This document shows, one piece after another, positions 43,129-51,496 of a stretch of DNA of 64,000 nt. The stretch's first letter is position 1; the number at the start of each line of letters is the position of its first letter. Made by a program: the position numbers and the translations under genes. This DNA is from WHSW01 sp963846565 (GTDB taxonomy: Bacteria > Actinomycetota > Thermoleophilia > Solirubrobacterales > 70-9), in contig CAWJWL010000005.1 in the NCBI GenBank assembly GCA_963846565.1, forward strand, positions 868,001-932,000, read 5' to 3'. The notes beneath the pieces are model-generated. The model had not been told where the DNA came from, ran no database searches, and saw only the letters and a list, made by a program, of their open reading frames with translations.

Positions 43129-44766
43129 CTACGGCTTCAGGATCGCGCTCGCCTTGCCGCAGAAGCCTGCGCGAGCCTCGCGCCGTCGCTTCGAAACGAC
43201 GATGTAGGTGCCCGACCCGCGCTTGGCCTTGAAGGAGAAGCGGTCGCCGGTCGTGTCCTGGTGTGCGACCCGGCGGTTGCCGCCGCGGCGCTCACGGAAG
43301 AGCTCGACCTCCTGGCGGTACTCGCAGTCTGCGTCGGCGGCGTCGAGCCGGCCGGAGATCGCGCCGTTCGCGTATCGGAGGCCGGCGATGTCTCGGGCGA
43401 CTCGCGGGCAGCCCCGGGTCTTGCGGGCGCCGAAAGCCTGCGGGCAGCGGTCGCGCCTGTCGACGACGCCGTCGGCGTCGAGGTCAGGAGGCCCACCGCT
43501 TCCGCGGAGGCCGGCGAGCGCGAAGCTGCCCGGATCGTTCGCGCGCTCCGGCCCGCAGGTGCCGGCCAGGATCAGCCGTCCGGTCGGGGCGAGCGTCGCG
43601 GCACCGAGGCTCTCGGGTTCGCAGCGCAGGTCCACGATCGCCTTGCCTCGATCGGCGAACGCCCGCTCGGGCTGCCCGGCGTCCCCCAGCGCGATCGCAG
43701 CGAAGTCGGCGTCCGACCAGGAGCCCTCGCTGCGCCGGATCGCCACCCCGACGGCGACGCCACCCGTGGGGAGCACGACGATGTCCTCGCCGGTGCCGGC
43801 GTAGCCCGGGAAGTTGATCCGCGCGAGCCCATCCGTGGAGAAGGAGGCGTCGGGATCGCCGGCGGTCGTGAAGCGGGCGGCGAACGCGCGAGCGCCCGTG
43901 GTGCCGCCGACGGCGATCCGGCCCGCGCCGTCGACGGCGATCCCGCCGACCGCGTTCGCGGGCAGCGACGAGACGAGCGATCCGTCCCCGCCGAACGCGT
44001 TGTCAGGCGTCCCGTCGGCGAGCAGGCGCGCGAGCGCGACCTTGCCGGCCGAGATACCGCCGATCACAATCGCGCCGTCGGGAGCGAGCGCGATCTCGGC
44101 CACCTTCTCGGCGGCGCCGAGGTCGAGGGTGCGGGATCCGTTGCCGGAGAAGCTCGGGTCGAGGCTGCCGTCCGCCAGGTAGCGGGCGACCGTGAAGTCC
44201 CTCTCGGAGGGCGGGCCGGACGTCCCACCGACGAGCGTCTTGCCGTCGAAGAGCGCGATCACGCTCGCGGCGCTGGCGTTCGGCGCGTTCGGGACGTCGG
44301 CGTCGATCAGCCCGTCGCCCCCGAACGTCGGATCGAAGGCCCCGGCCGCGGTGAAGCGGGCTGCATCGAAGCCAGTGCCGGGGCCGTCGCCCACAACCGT
44401 GACCCGTCCGTCCGTCGCGACGGCGAGTGCGGTGCTGTTCGCGTCCGCCCTCGCCCCGCCGAAGCCGAACTCGACGCGCCCGTCTTCGGAGAACGCGCGC
44501 TCGGGCCGTCCACCCTGGCCTGTGACGGCGACGCCGATCGGCGCCTGCGGGTTGGCCGTCGTGCCGACGAGGTAGAGGCGGCCACCGGGCCCGGCGGCCA
44601 CGCCGTCGGCGCTCCCGACGCTGCCCGCGAGGGGCACCCGCGCGATCCCGTGTGAGCCGAAGCCCCGGTCGAGGTCCCCCGGCGCGGCCAGGGCCGCGGC
44701 CGCGATCAGCACGGCGACCGAAACCCCCGCGAACACTGCAACTCCCCGCCTGCCTGCGCGCAGCAT
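43129..44766 (-). CDS. secreted delta-60 repeat (beta-propeller-like) protein with a C-terminal thrombospondin-3-like loop
   Basis: 545 aa with a signal peptide (FAGVSVAVLIAAAALAA). About seven delta-60 repeats follow, each with DxxFGGDG or equivalent and ALAPDGRIVVGG: DPTFGGDGLIDADV, DPSFSGNGSRTLDL, DNAFGGDGSLVSSL, DASFSTDGLARINF. At about residue 430 DLDADGVVDRRDRCPQ is a calcium-binding thrombospondin type 3 unit. The last 100 residues are beta-rich with several Cys. Function unknown; exported or wall-associated. Confidence 0.85.
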   Translation of the reverse strand: MLRAGRRGVAVFAGVSVAVLIAAAALAAPGDLDRGFGSHGIARVPLAGSVGSADGVAAGPGGRLYLVGTTANPQAPIGVAVTGQGGRPERAFSEDGRVEFGFGGARADANSTALAVATDGRVTVVGDGPGTGFDAARFTAAGAFDPTFGGDGLIDADVPNAPNASAASVIALFDGKTLVGGTSGPPSERDFTVARYLADGSLDPSFSGNGSRTLDLGAAEKVAEIALAPDGAIVIGGISAGKVALARLLADGTPDNAFGGDGSLVSSLPANAVGGIAVDGAGRIAVGGTTGARAFAARFTTAGDPDASFSTDGLARINFPGYAGTGEDIVVLPTGGVAVGVAIRRSEGSWSDADFAAIALGDAGQPERAFADRGKAIVDLRCEPESLGAATLAPTGRLILAGTCGPERANDPGSFALAGLRGSGGPPDLDADGVVDRRDRCPQAFGARKTRGCPRVARDIAGLRYANGAISGRLDAADADCEYRQEVELFRERRGGNRRVAHQDTTGDRFSFKAKRGSGTYIVVSKRRREARAGFCGKASAILKP

Positions 44767-44781
44767 GCGTCGACGGTAGCA

Positions 44782-45789
44782 GTGGATGTCACCATCAGCG
44801 AGGTGGATCTCGAGCTGCTCGACAGAACCCTCGCCGGCCTCGGCGAGCCCCCGTACCGCTCACGACAGGTGTGGGAGTGGGCGGCGCGCGGGAGCGGGTC
44901 CTATGCCGAGATGACGAACCTCTCGCAGGAGCTCCGCACGCAGCTCTCCGAGGCCGTGCCGTTCTCCTCGCTACAGCACGAGCTCACCGCCCACTCCGAC
45001 GACGGAACGGAGAAGGCGCTCTTTCGCACCGGCGACGGGCGCGCGGTCGAGGCGGTCCTCATGCGCTACCGCGACGGGCGTCGTTCGCTGTGCCTCTCGA
45101 GCCAGTCGGGCTGCCCGCTGACCTGCACCTTCTGCGCCACGGGGTCGATGAAGTTCGGCCGCAACCTCACGGCGTCGGAGATCCTCGACCAGGCCCTTCA
45201 CTTCCGCCGCCACGAGGCCGTCAACCAGACGGTGTTCATGGGGATGGGGGAGCCGATGATGAATCTCGACGCGGTCCTCGGTGCCTGCGAGCGCCTGCCC
45301 GAGGTCGGGGTTGCGACCTCGCACACGACGATCTCGACGGTCGGCTGGGTTCCGGGGATCGAGCGCCTTGTGTCCGAGGGCCCGCGCGTCCGCCTCGCGC
45401 TCTCGCTGCACGCCCCGAACGACGCACTGCGCTCGGAGCTCATGCCCGTCAACGACCGCCACCCGATCGCCGAGGTGATCGCCGCGTGTCTGCGCTGGCG
45501 TGAGGCGCGGGGCAAGCGCGTCTACGTCGAGTACCTGATGCTCGACGGCGTCAACGACCGCCGTGAGCAGGCGCGCGAGCTCGCCCGGGTGCTGACCCCG
45601 CACGCGGCGTTCAAGGTCAACCTGATCCCCTACAACCCCACGGGCGGCGAGTACGGCGGCTCGGCCCGCGGGGCGATCGAGGCGTTTCGCGCCGAGCTCG
45701 TCGAGCGCGGAGTGCCGGCGACCATCCGTCTCACCCGCGGCCGCGACATCGACGCGGCATGCGGCCAGCTGGCGGCGAAGAGCGCGTGA
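44782..45789 (+). CDS. rlmN: dual-specificity 23S rRNA/tRNA adenosine C2-methyltransferase
   Basis: 335 aa radical-SAM enzyme that methylates A2503 of 23S rRNA and A37 of some tRNAs. The 4Fe-4S motif is SGCPLTCTFCATG (C111, C115, C118), the methylated Cys is near the end (IDAACGQL, about C327), and MGMGEPMMN is the SAM-binding motif. The N-terminal EPPYRSRQVWEWAARG helix bundle is present. The GTG start is 15 bp from the divergent delta-60 gene. Confidence 0.95.
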   Translation: MDVTISEVDLELLDRTLAGLGEPPYRSRQVWEWAARGSGSYAEMTNLSQELRTQLSEAVPFSSLQHELTAHSDDGTEKALFRTGDGRAVEAVLMRYRDGRRSLCLSSQSGCPLTCTFCATGSMKFGRNLTASEILDQALHFRRHEAVNQTVFMGMGEPMMNLDAVLGACERLPEVGVATSHTTISTVGWVPGIERLVSEGPRVRLALSLHAPNDALRSELMPVNDRHPIAEVIAACLRWREARGKRVYVEYLMLDGVNDRREQARELARVLTPHAAFKVNLIPYNPTGGEYGGSARGAIEAFRAELVERGVPATIRLTRGRDIDAACGQLAAKSA

Positions 45790-45807
45790 CGTAGAGAGGC
45801 GTTGGCG

Positions 45808-46371
45808 TCAGTTGCGCCGTCGGCGCCGGCGTTCCAGGCGGGCCAGGGGACCGAAGAGGAATGGCTGGAGGGACGGCGGCCCGAAGGCTGGGCTCGTCAT
45901 GACAGTCGTGTCCCGGTAGCGGTCGGCGAATTCCGCCGCGCGCAGGAGCTTCGCCGGCCCGCGCGGGAGGCCGAAGCGGTTGTAGACCCCGTCCTGCGCC
46001 AGCTCGCCCGCCTCGGTGAGGAAGGCTTGGAGGTTCAGCGGCGGGTCGATTTCGGCGGTCATGCGCGCGACGCGCGTGCCGACGTTCACGCACCGGTGGC
46101 GGACGCCCGGCGCTGCGACGACCCGGTCGCCGGGGCCGAGGCGGACCTTCTCGCCGTCGACCTTGAACTCGAACTCGCCCTCATGGACCTCGAAGCGCTC
46201 CTCGAGCGCGGGGTGGTAGTGCTCCAGCAGCATGCCGCCACCCGGGTCGGCCCAGATCTCGACCTCGAGCGCGTCGCCTTCGCCCGCGAACCGATAGCGG
46301 TAGCCGAGGACCGGATCGTCGACCAGTCCCGTCACCGTCGCCGCCGTCTGAGTTGCCGTGCCGTTCGCCAT
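45808..46371 (-). CDS. cupin-domain protein
   Basis: 187 aa. The cupin core has HYHPALEERFEVHEGEFEFKVDGEKVRLGPGDRVVAAPGVRHRCVN, i.e. motif 1 with H-x-H-x(5)-E and motif 2 with the terminal His, so all four metal ligands can be placed. The C-terminal 60 residues are helical and end in an Arg-rich tail (LERRRRRRN). It is divergent from a TetR regulator and probably its target. Confidence 0.8.
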   Translation of the reverse strand: MANGTATQTAATVTGLVDDPVLGYRYRFAGEGDALEVEIWADPGGGMLLEHYHPALEERFEVHEGEFEFKVDGEKVRLGPGDRVVAAPGVRHRCVNVGTRVARMTAEIDPPLNLQAFLTEAGELAQDGVYNRFGLPRGPAKLLRAAEFADRYRDTTVMTSPAFGPPSLQPFLFGPLARLERRRRRRN

Positions 46372-46393
46372 CTGCGTGCCGCCCTTCCAAGGA

Positions 46394-46419
46394 GTTAAGT
46401 GACCGTTCGGAAACTTAAC
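46394..46419. promoter_or_regulatory. inverted repeat, candidate TetR operator
   Basis: GTTAAGT, 12-nt spacer, ACTTAAC (perfect 7-bp arms) lies between the divergent cupin and TetR genes. A second imperfect pair (AACTT..AAGTT) overlaps its right side. Its AT content is high for this genome. An autoregulatory site is inferred. Confidence 0.6.
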
Positions 46420-46445
46420 ACAACAAGTTACCCTGGGGTCACTAG

Positions 46446-47051
46446 ATGACCGATGTCACGGAACGCCGCCGCCGGCTCCAAAAGCCCGAGCGTCGCCGCC
46501 TGATCGAGGAGGCGGCGACGGAGCTCTTCGCCGAGCGCGGATATGGCGCGACGACGCTGGAGGAGATCGCCAAGCGTGCGGGGGTCACGAAGCCGCTCCT
46601 CTACCAGCACTTCGCCTCGAAGAAGGCGCTCCACTTCGCTCTCCTCTCCCGTCATCGCGACGAGCTCCTCGGCCAGCTCGCCGAGGGGATGCAGGCGCCC
46701 GGCTCGCTGAGCGAGCGGATCGCACGCGTCACCGCCGACTGGTTCGCCTACGTCGAGGAGCATCCCTTCGCCTGGGCGATGCTCTTCCGCGACACCACCG
46801 GCGACCCCGAGGTCCAGGCCTTCTACCGCGAGCTGCAGGCATCGGCGCGGGCCGCCAACGTCGCGATCCTGCTCGCCGAGCCCGAGCTGGACCTGAGCCG
46901 CGAGCGGGTCGAGCCGACCGCCGAGTTCATCCGCGCCGCGACCACGGGCCTCGCGCTCTGGTGGGCCGACCATCCCGACGTGCCGCGGGAGACGGTGGTC
47001 GCGACCGCGGTCCGGATGATCACGGCCGGGATCGCGCCTAGCGGTGCTTGA
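46446..47051 (+). CDS. TetR family transcriptional regulator
   Basis: 201 aa. Residues 15-60 form the HTH: RRRLIEEAATELFAERGYGATTLEEIAKRAGVTKPLLYQHFASKKALHFALL. The rest is a ligand-binding helical domain with no clear ligand signature. It probably represses the divergent cupin gene and itself. Its 3' end overlaps the convergent aldo/keto reductase by 14 nt. Confidence 0.92.
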   Translation: MTDVTERRRRLQKPERRRLIEEAATELFAERGYGATTLEEIAKRAGVTKPLLYQHFASKKALHFALLSRHRDELLGQLAEGMQAPGSLSERIARVTADWFAYVEEHPFAWAMLFRDTTGDPEVQAFYRELQASARAANVAILLAEPELDLSRERVEPTAEFIRAATTGLALWWADHPDVPRETVVATAVRMITAGIAPSGA

Positions 47052-48030
47052 CGCCCTCGCGGGCGAACCCGGCGAGCGTGGGCTCGCCGATGACGACTTC
47101 GCCGAGCGCAGCGTCGATCGCCTCCAGCACGTCAGCCGAGAGTTCGACGCCGGATGCGGCGACGTTTGCGTGCACCTGCTCGGGCCGTGAGGCCCCGATG
47201 ATCACGGAGGCGAGCTCGTCGCGGCGGAGTGCCCAGGCGAGCGCCAGTTGGACCATCGTCAACTCGGCGCCGTCGGCGATCGGCTTCAGCCTCTGGACGG
47301 CCTCGAGCACCTCATCGGCCATGTAGCGCTCGATCGCGAAGCTCATCTCATCGCTGGCCGCACGCGAGTCGTCGGGCGGCGTCTCGCCCGGCCGGTACTT
47401 CCCGCTGAGCACGCCCTGGGCGAGCGGCGACCAGACGATCTGTGAGATTCCGTGCTCGGCGCAGAGCCCGAAGACCTCCGCCTCCGGCGCCCGCCAGATC
47501 ATGTTGTACTGCGGCTGGGAGGAGACGAACTTCTCCGCCCCGGCGACCTCGAGCCCGGCACGGATCTGCTCCGGCGTCCACTCCGAGAAGCCGAGGTAGC
47601 GGGCCTTGCCCGAGCGAACGACCTCGCTCAGCGCCTCCATCGTCTCCTCGATCGGAGTGTCGGTGTCGAAGCGGTGGCACTGGTAGAGGTCGACGTAGTC
47701 GGTCTTGAGGCGGGCGAGGGAGGCGTCGATCTGCTTCGCGATCTGCTCGGCGGAGAGCCCGTTGTCGGTCTCCGACATCGGGAAGTAGACCTTGGTCGCG
47801 AGGATGTACGAGTCACGGCGGTAGCCGGAGAGGATCTCGCCCCACGCCTCCTCCGCGGCCCCGACTCCGTAGACGTTGGCGGTGTCGAAGAAGTTGATCC
47901 CGGCGTCGAAGGCGGCCTTCGTGCAGGTCTCCGTGTGCTCGCGCTCGATCCCGCCGGAGTAGGTGAGCCAGGAGCCGAGGGAGATCTCGGTGACCTCGAG
48001 GTCGGAGTCGCCGAGGCGTCGAAGGTTCAT
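47038..48030 (-). CDS. aldo/keto reductase (voltage-gated K+ channel beta-subunit-like group)
   Basis: 330 aa TIM-barrel NADPH oxidoreductase. The catalytic tetrad can be placed: Asp and Tyr in FDTANVYGVGAAEE, Lys in ILATKVYF, His in LYQCHRFD. WSPLAQGVLSGKY and the C-terminal IIGASRPEQV are typical of the YghZ/Kv-beta subfamily. The substrate is unknown. It follows the ROK regulator in the same direction at 26 nt. Confidence 0.92.
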   Translation of the reverse strand: MNLRRLGDSDLEVTEISLGSWLTYSGGIEREHTETCTKAAFDAGINFFDTANVYGVGAAEEAWGEILSGYRRDSYILATKVYFPMSETDNGLSAEQIAKQIDASLARLKTDYVDLYQCHRFDTDTPIEETMEALSEVVRSGKARYLGFSEWTPEQIRAGLEVAGAEKFVSSQPQYNMIWRAPEAEVFGLCAEHGISQIVWSPLAQGVLSGKYRPGETPPDDSRAASDEMSFAIERYMADEVLEAVQRLKPIADGAELTMVQLALAWALRRDELASVIIGASRPEQVHANVAASGVELSADVLEAIDAALGEVVIGEPTLAGFAREGVKHR

Positions 48031-48056
48031 CGCGATCAGCCTAGACGTAGCGAGAG

Positions 48057-49256
48057 CTAGGCCGCGGTCAACGCGGCGTCGATCGCCCCTGGCTCGAGTA
48101 CGTGCTCGACGACCATCACCGCGGCGCCGATCACCCCCGCGCGGTCGCCCAGCTGGCTCGGCACCAGGCGCAGGTGGCGGGTCGCGAGCGGCAGCGAGCG
48201 CTGGTAGACGACCTCGCGGACCCCGGCGAGGAGCTGCTCGTGAGCCAGCGAGAGGTCGCCGCCGATGATGATCACGGACGGGTTGTGGAGGTTGACGGCG
48301 GCCGCGACCACCTCGCCGATCAGCCGGCCGGAATCGCGGACGAGGTTGACGGCGTGGCTCTCGCCGGCACGGGCGAGCTCGACCACCCCGCGTGCATCGG
48401 TGGCGTCGAGGCCCGCGGCGCGCAGGCGCCCGGCCATCGCCGCGCCCCCGGCGAGCGCCTCGAGGCAGCCCACGTTGCCGCAGTTGCAGACGATCCCTTC
48501 CGCGCCCTCGGCCGCGACCCGGATGTGGCCGATGTCGCCGGCAGCGCCATCGGCGCCGCGATGAATGCGACCGTCGATGATCACCCCGCAGCCGATCCCC
48601 GTCCCGACCTTGATCAGGAGCAGTTCGTCGACCTCGCGCCAGTTGGTCCAGTGCTCGCCGACGGCCATGATGTTGACGTCGTTGTCGACCAGGACGGGGA
48701 CCGGGTAGCGGCCGATGAAGTCGGCAGGGATCGCATAGCGGTCCCAGCCCGGCATGATCGGCGGGTTGCGAGGACGCCCGGTTGCGTGCTCGACCGGGCC
48801 CGGGACGCCGATCCCGATCCCGCGTACGTCGGCGGCCTTATGACGGCTCTGCTTGAGCAGCGCGGCGAAGCGGTCCTTGACCCAGCGAAGAACCTCCTCC
48901 GGGCCGGCCGCGATCGCGATCTCGCCGGCCTCCTCGGCGAGTACCTGACCGCCGAGATTGGTCACCGCGAGCCGCGAGTGGGTCGCGCCGAGGTCGGCGG
49001 CGAGGACGACGCCGGCGTCCTGGTTGAACTCGAACCGCATCGGCGGACGGCCACCGGTCGACTCGCTCTCCCCGGCCGGGCGCAGCAGGTTCCCGGCGAG
49101 CAGCTGCTCGAGCCGCTGCGCGACGGTCGACCGGGCGAGGCCCGTGCGGGCGACGAGGTCCGCCCGCGTCGTTCCCTCCCCGCCCCTGATCAGCTGGAGC
49201 ATCGATCCCGGCCCGAGAGGCGCGGCGATTGGGCCCGACGCCCGTTCGGTAGGCAC
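48057..49256 (-). CDS. ROK family transcriptional regulator
   Basis: 399 aa from the GTG at 49256. The first 75 residues hold a winged helix (GEGTTRADLVARTGLARSTVAQRLEQLL). The sugar-kinase-like ROK domain follows, with ADLGATHSRLAV, GIGVPGPVEHATG, VDNDVNIMAVGEHW, VGTGIGCGVIIDG and the zinc motif CNCGNVGCLEAL. A longer frame (to 49319) is open, but it contains a good promoter (TTGACA, 17 nt, TTCACT) ending 7 nt before this GTG, so the shorter protein is chosen. It probably represses the divergent sugar cluster. Confidence 0.9.
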   Translation of the reverse strand: MPTERASGPIAAPLGPGSMLQLIRGGEGTTRADLVARTGLARSTVAQRLEQLLAGNLLRPAGESESTGGRPPMRFEFNQDAGVVLAADLGATHSRLAVTNLGGQVLAEEAGEIAIAAGPEEVLRWVKDRFAALLKQSRHKAADVRGIGIGVPGPVEHATGRPRNPPIMPGWDRYAIPADFIGRYPVPVLVDNDVNIMAVGEHWTNWREVDELLLIKVGTGIGCGVIIDGRIHRGADGAAGDIGHIRVAAEGAEGIVCNCGNVGCLEALAGGAAMAGRLRAAGLDATDARGVVELARAGESHAVNLVRDSGRLIGEVVAAAVNLHNPSVIIIGGDLSLAHEQLLAGVREVVYQRSLPLATRHLRLVPSQLGDRAGVIGAAVMVVEHVLEPGAIDAALTAA

Positions 49257-49263
49257 GCCGGCG

Positions 49264-49388
49264 AGTGAATCAGTCGAAGATTTGTTTGTCAAGCGGGCAA
49301 AATGCCGCGCCACAGGCACGCCATAGGAGCCTTACGCATTCTGGACATCAGTCTTTTGCTTGACAGACCGACAGAAGATGGATACGGT
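49264..49388. promoter_or_regulatory. mirror-image divergent promoters with candidate ROK operators
   Basis: Minus-strand promoter: TTGACA (49292-49287), 17 nt, TTCACT (49269-49264). Plus-strand promoter: TTGACA (49360-49365), 17 nt, TACGGT (49383-49388). Each start codon lies 6-7 nt after the -10. TTTGTCAAGC and GCTTGACAGA around the two -35 boxes form an inverted pair (9 of 10 bases), 73 bp apart, so one ROK protein could hold both promoters by looping. Confidence 0.7.
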
Positions 49389-49394
49389 CGCGCC

Positions 49395-50576
49395 ATGGAG
49401 GAGAGGGCGCCCGTCGCCGTTGCCGCAGATCCGACGCCGGACCACTCGGCGCGGCTCGGCGCGGGGATCATCGGCACCGGATTCATCGGCCGCGTCCACG
49501 CGCGCTCGGCGTTGCTCGCGGGCGCGAAGGTCGCCGCGGTGGCGGCCTCCTCGGACGAGAGCGCCGCGAGTGCCGCCGCCGATCTCGGAGCTGCGAACGC
49601 GTTCACCGACGGGGCGGAGCTGATCGCCGCCGACGGCGTGGACGTCGTCCACATCTGCGCACCCAACAACCTTCACCACGAGCTCGCCCTGACGGCCCTC
49701 GCCGCGGGCAAGCACGTCGTGGTCGAGAAGCCGGTGGCGCTCGATCGGGCCGAGGCGGAATCCCTCGCCGCGGCCGCGCAGGACGCCGGGGTCGTGGTCA
49801 CGGTCCCGTTCGCGTACCGCTACTACCCGACGGTCCGCGAGGCGCGCGCACGGGTCCGCTCGGGGTCGCTCGGCGAGCTGCGCCTGCTCCAGGGCGGCTA
49901 CCTGCAGGACTGGCTGCTCAGCCCCGAGGACGACAACTGGCGCGTCGAGGCGAGCCTCGGCGGCCGCTCGCGCGCCTTCGCGGACATCGGCTCGCATCTG
50001 TGCGACCTGCTCGAGTTCGCCTCCGGTCACCGGATCGTGGCACTGTGCGCTCAGACCACGATCGCGCACGCCGAGCGCCGCCGTTCGACGGCCCACTCCT
50101 TCGCCCGCGGAGGGAGCGATGCGGGCGAGCCGCGCCCGGTCGAGACCGAGGACATCGCCACGCTGCTGTTCGAAACCGACGGCGGCGCGGCGGGCTCCGC
50201 GGTCGTCTCCCAGGTCTCGGCCGGGCGCAAGAACCGACTCTGGTTCGAGTTCTCCGGGCTGGACGGCGCCGTCGCCTTCGAGCAGGAGCGCCCGGAAACG
50301 CTCTGGATCGGCACCGGCGCCGGGGCGGAGGTGCTTGCGCGCGACCCGAACACGCTCTCGGCGGAGGCCGGCGCCTACGCGACCCTCCCCGGCGGCCACC
50401 CGCAGGGGTTCCACGACCTCTTCGACGCCTTCGTCGCCGAGACCTACGCGCTCATCGGCGGTGCCGCGGCGGCCGACGGTCTGCCGATGCTTGCCGACGG
50501 CGTCCGCGCGGTCGCGCTGACGGAGGCCGTGCTCGAGTCCGCGGCCGCCCGGGGCTGGGTCGAGGTCGACGCGTGA
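49395..50576 (+). CDS. Gfo/Idh/MocA family oxidoreductase
   Basis: 393 aa from an ATG 6 nt after the -10, so probably leaderless; a frame open to 49302 covers the promoter and is rejected. The Rossmann motif is GAGIIGTGFIGRVHARS, and the family's catalytic EKPVALDRAEAE motif (E-K-P) and WRVEASLGGRSRAFADIGSHLCDLLEF (D and H of the active site) are present. It oxidises a sugar, inositol or sugar acid with NAD(P). It is the first gene of a five-gene uptake and catabolism operon. Confidence 0.9.
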   Translation: MEERAPVAVAADPTPDHSARLGAGIIGTGFIGRVHARSALLAGAKVAAVAASSDESAASAAADLGAANAFTDGAELIAADGVDVVHICAPNNLHHELALTALAAGKHVVVEKPVALDRAEAESLAAAAQDAGVVVTVPFAYRYYPTVREARARVRSGSLGELRLLQGGYLQDWLLSPEDDNWRVEASLGGRSRAFADIGSHLCDLLEFASGHRIVALCAQTTIAHAERRRSTAHSFARGGSDAGEPRPVETEDIATLLFETDGGAAGSAVVSQVSAGRKNRLWFEFSGLDGAVAFEQERPETLWIGTGAGAEVLARDPNTLSAEAGAYATLPGGHPQGFHDLFDAFVAETYALIGGAAAADGLPMLADGVRAVALTEAVLESAAARGWVEVDA

Positions 50577-51496
50577 AGCTGGGATTCCTCACCGCGTGCA
50601 TGCCCGAGCGCTCGCTCGAGGAGATCGCCGCCTGGGGCGGCGCGCACGGGTTCGAGACGCTCGAGCTGGCCGCCTGGCCGTCGATCGGCGATCGCCCGTT
50701 CACCGCCGCGCACGTCGCCGCCGACGCCTTCGACGATGTCGAGGCCGATCGCGTGCGCGCGGCGCTCGAGGGCAACGGGCTCGAGCTCTCGGCCCTCGCC
50801 TACTACGACAACAACCTCCACCCGGATCCGGCCGAGCGCGATGCCGCGCACGCGCACGTCCGCGCCTGCATCGACGCGGCCGCGGCGCTCGGCGGCGTTC
50901 CCGTCGGCACGTTCATCGGCCGCGACCCGGGCCGCAGCGTCGCCGAGAACCTGCGTGAGGCCGAGCGGGTCTTCCCTCCGCTCGTCGACTACGCCGGCGA
51001 GCGCGGCGTGAAGCTGATGATCGAGAACTGCGTCATGGAGGGATGGCACCCGGACGGCTACCCCGGGAACCTCGCGTACTCGCCCGAGCTCTGGGAGTGG
51101 ATGTTCGGGCTCGGCCTCTGGCTCAACTTCGACCCCTCGCACCTGCTCTGGCTCGGGATCGACCCCGTCGCGGCACTGCGGCCCTACGTCGACCGCGTCG
51201 CCCACGCGCACGCCAAGGATGCGGAGACGTTCGCCGCCGAGCGCAACCGCTACGGCTTCTTCGGCCGCAGCTCGACCCGCGAAGAGGATCCGTGGGACAT
51301 GGGTTGGTGGCGCTACCGGATCCCGGGGCTTGGCGAGGTCGACTTCCCCCACTACGTCGACGCCCTCTATGAGGGGGGCTTCGACGGCGTGCTCTCGGTC
51401 GAGCACGAGGACCCCGTCTGGGGAGGGAGCCCGGAGAAGGTCGAGCAGGGGCTCACGATCGCGCACCGCAACCTGCGCGGGCTGGTGGTCGGCTGA
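50573..51496 (+). CDS. sugar phosphate isomerase/epimerase (xylose-isomerase-like TIM barrel)
   Basis: 307 aa; GTG start overlaps the previous stop. Metal-binding TIM-barrel residues are in LMIENCVMEGW, LNFDPSHLLWLGID, VAHAHAKDAE and LSVEHEDPVW, i.e. Glu-Asp-His-Glu. Relatives include IolE/IolI and IolH. The pairing with a Gfo/Idh/MocA enzyme and a sugar ABC transporter fits inositol or hexose-derivative breakdown; the exact step cannot be set. Confidence 0.87.
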   Translation: MKLGFLTACMPERSLEEIAAWGGAHGFETLELAAWPSIGDRPFTAAHVAADAFDDVEADRVRAALEGNGLELSALAYYDNNLHPDPAERDAAHAHVRACIDAAAALGGVPVGTFIGRDPGRSVAENLREAERVFPPLVDYAGERGVKLMIENCVMEGWHPDGYPGNLAYSPELWEWMFGLGLWLNFDPSHLLWLGIDPVAALRPYVDRVAHAHAKDAETFAAERNRYGFFGRSSTREEDPWDMGWWRYRIPGLGEVDFPHYVDALYEGGFDGVLSVEHEDPVWGGSPEKVEQGLTIAHRNLRGLVVG

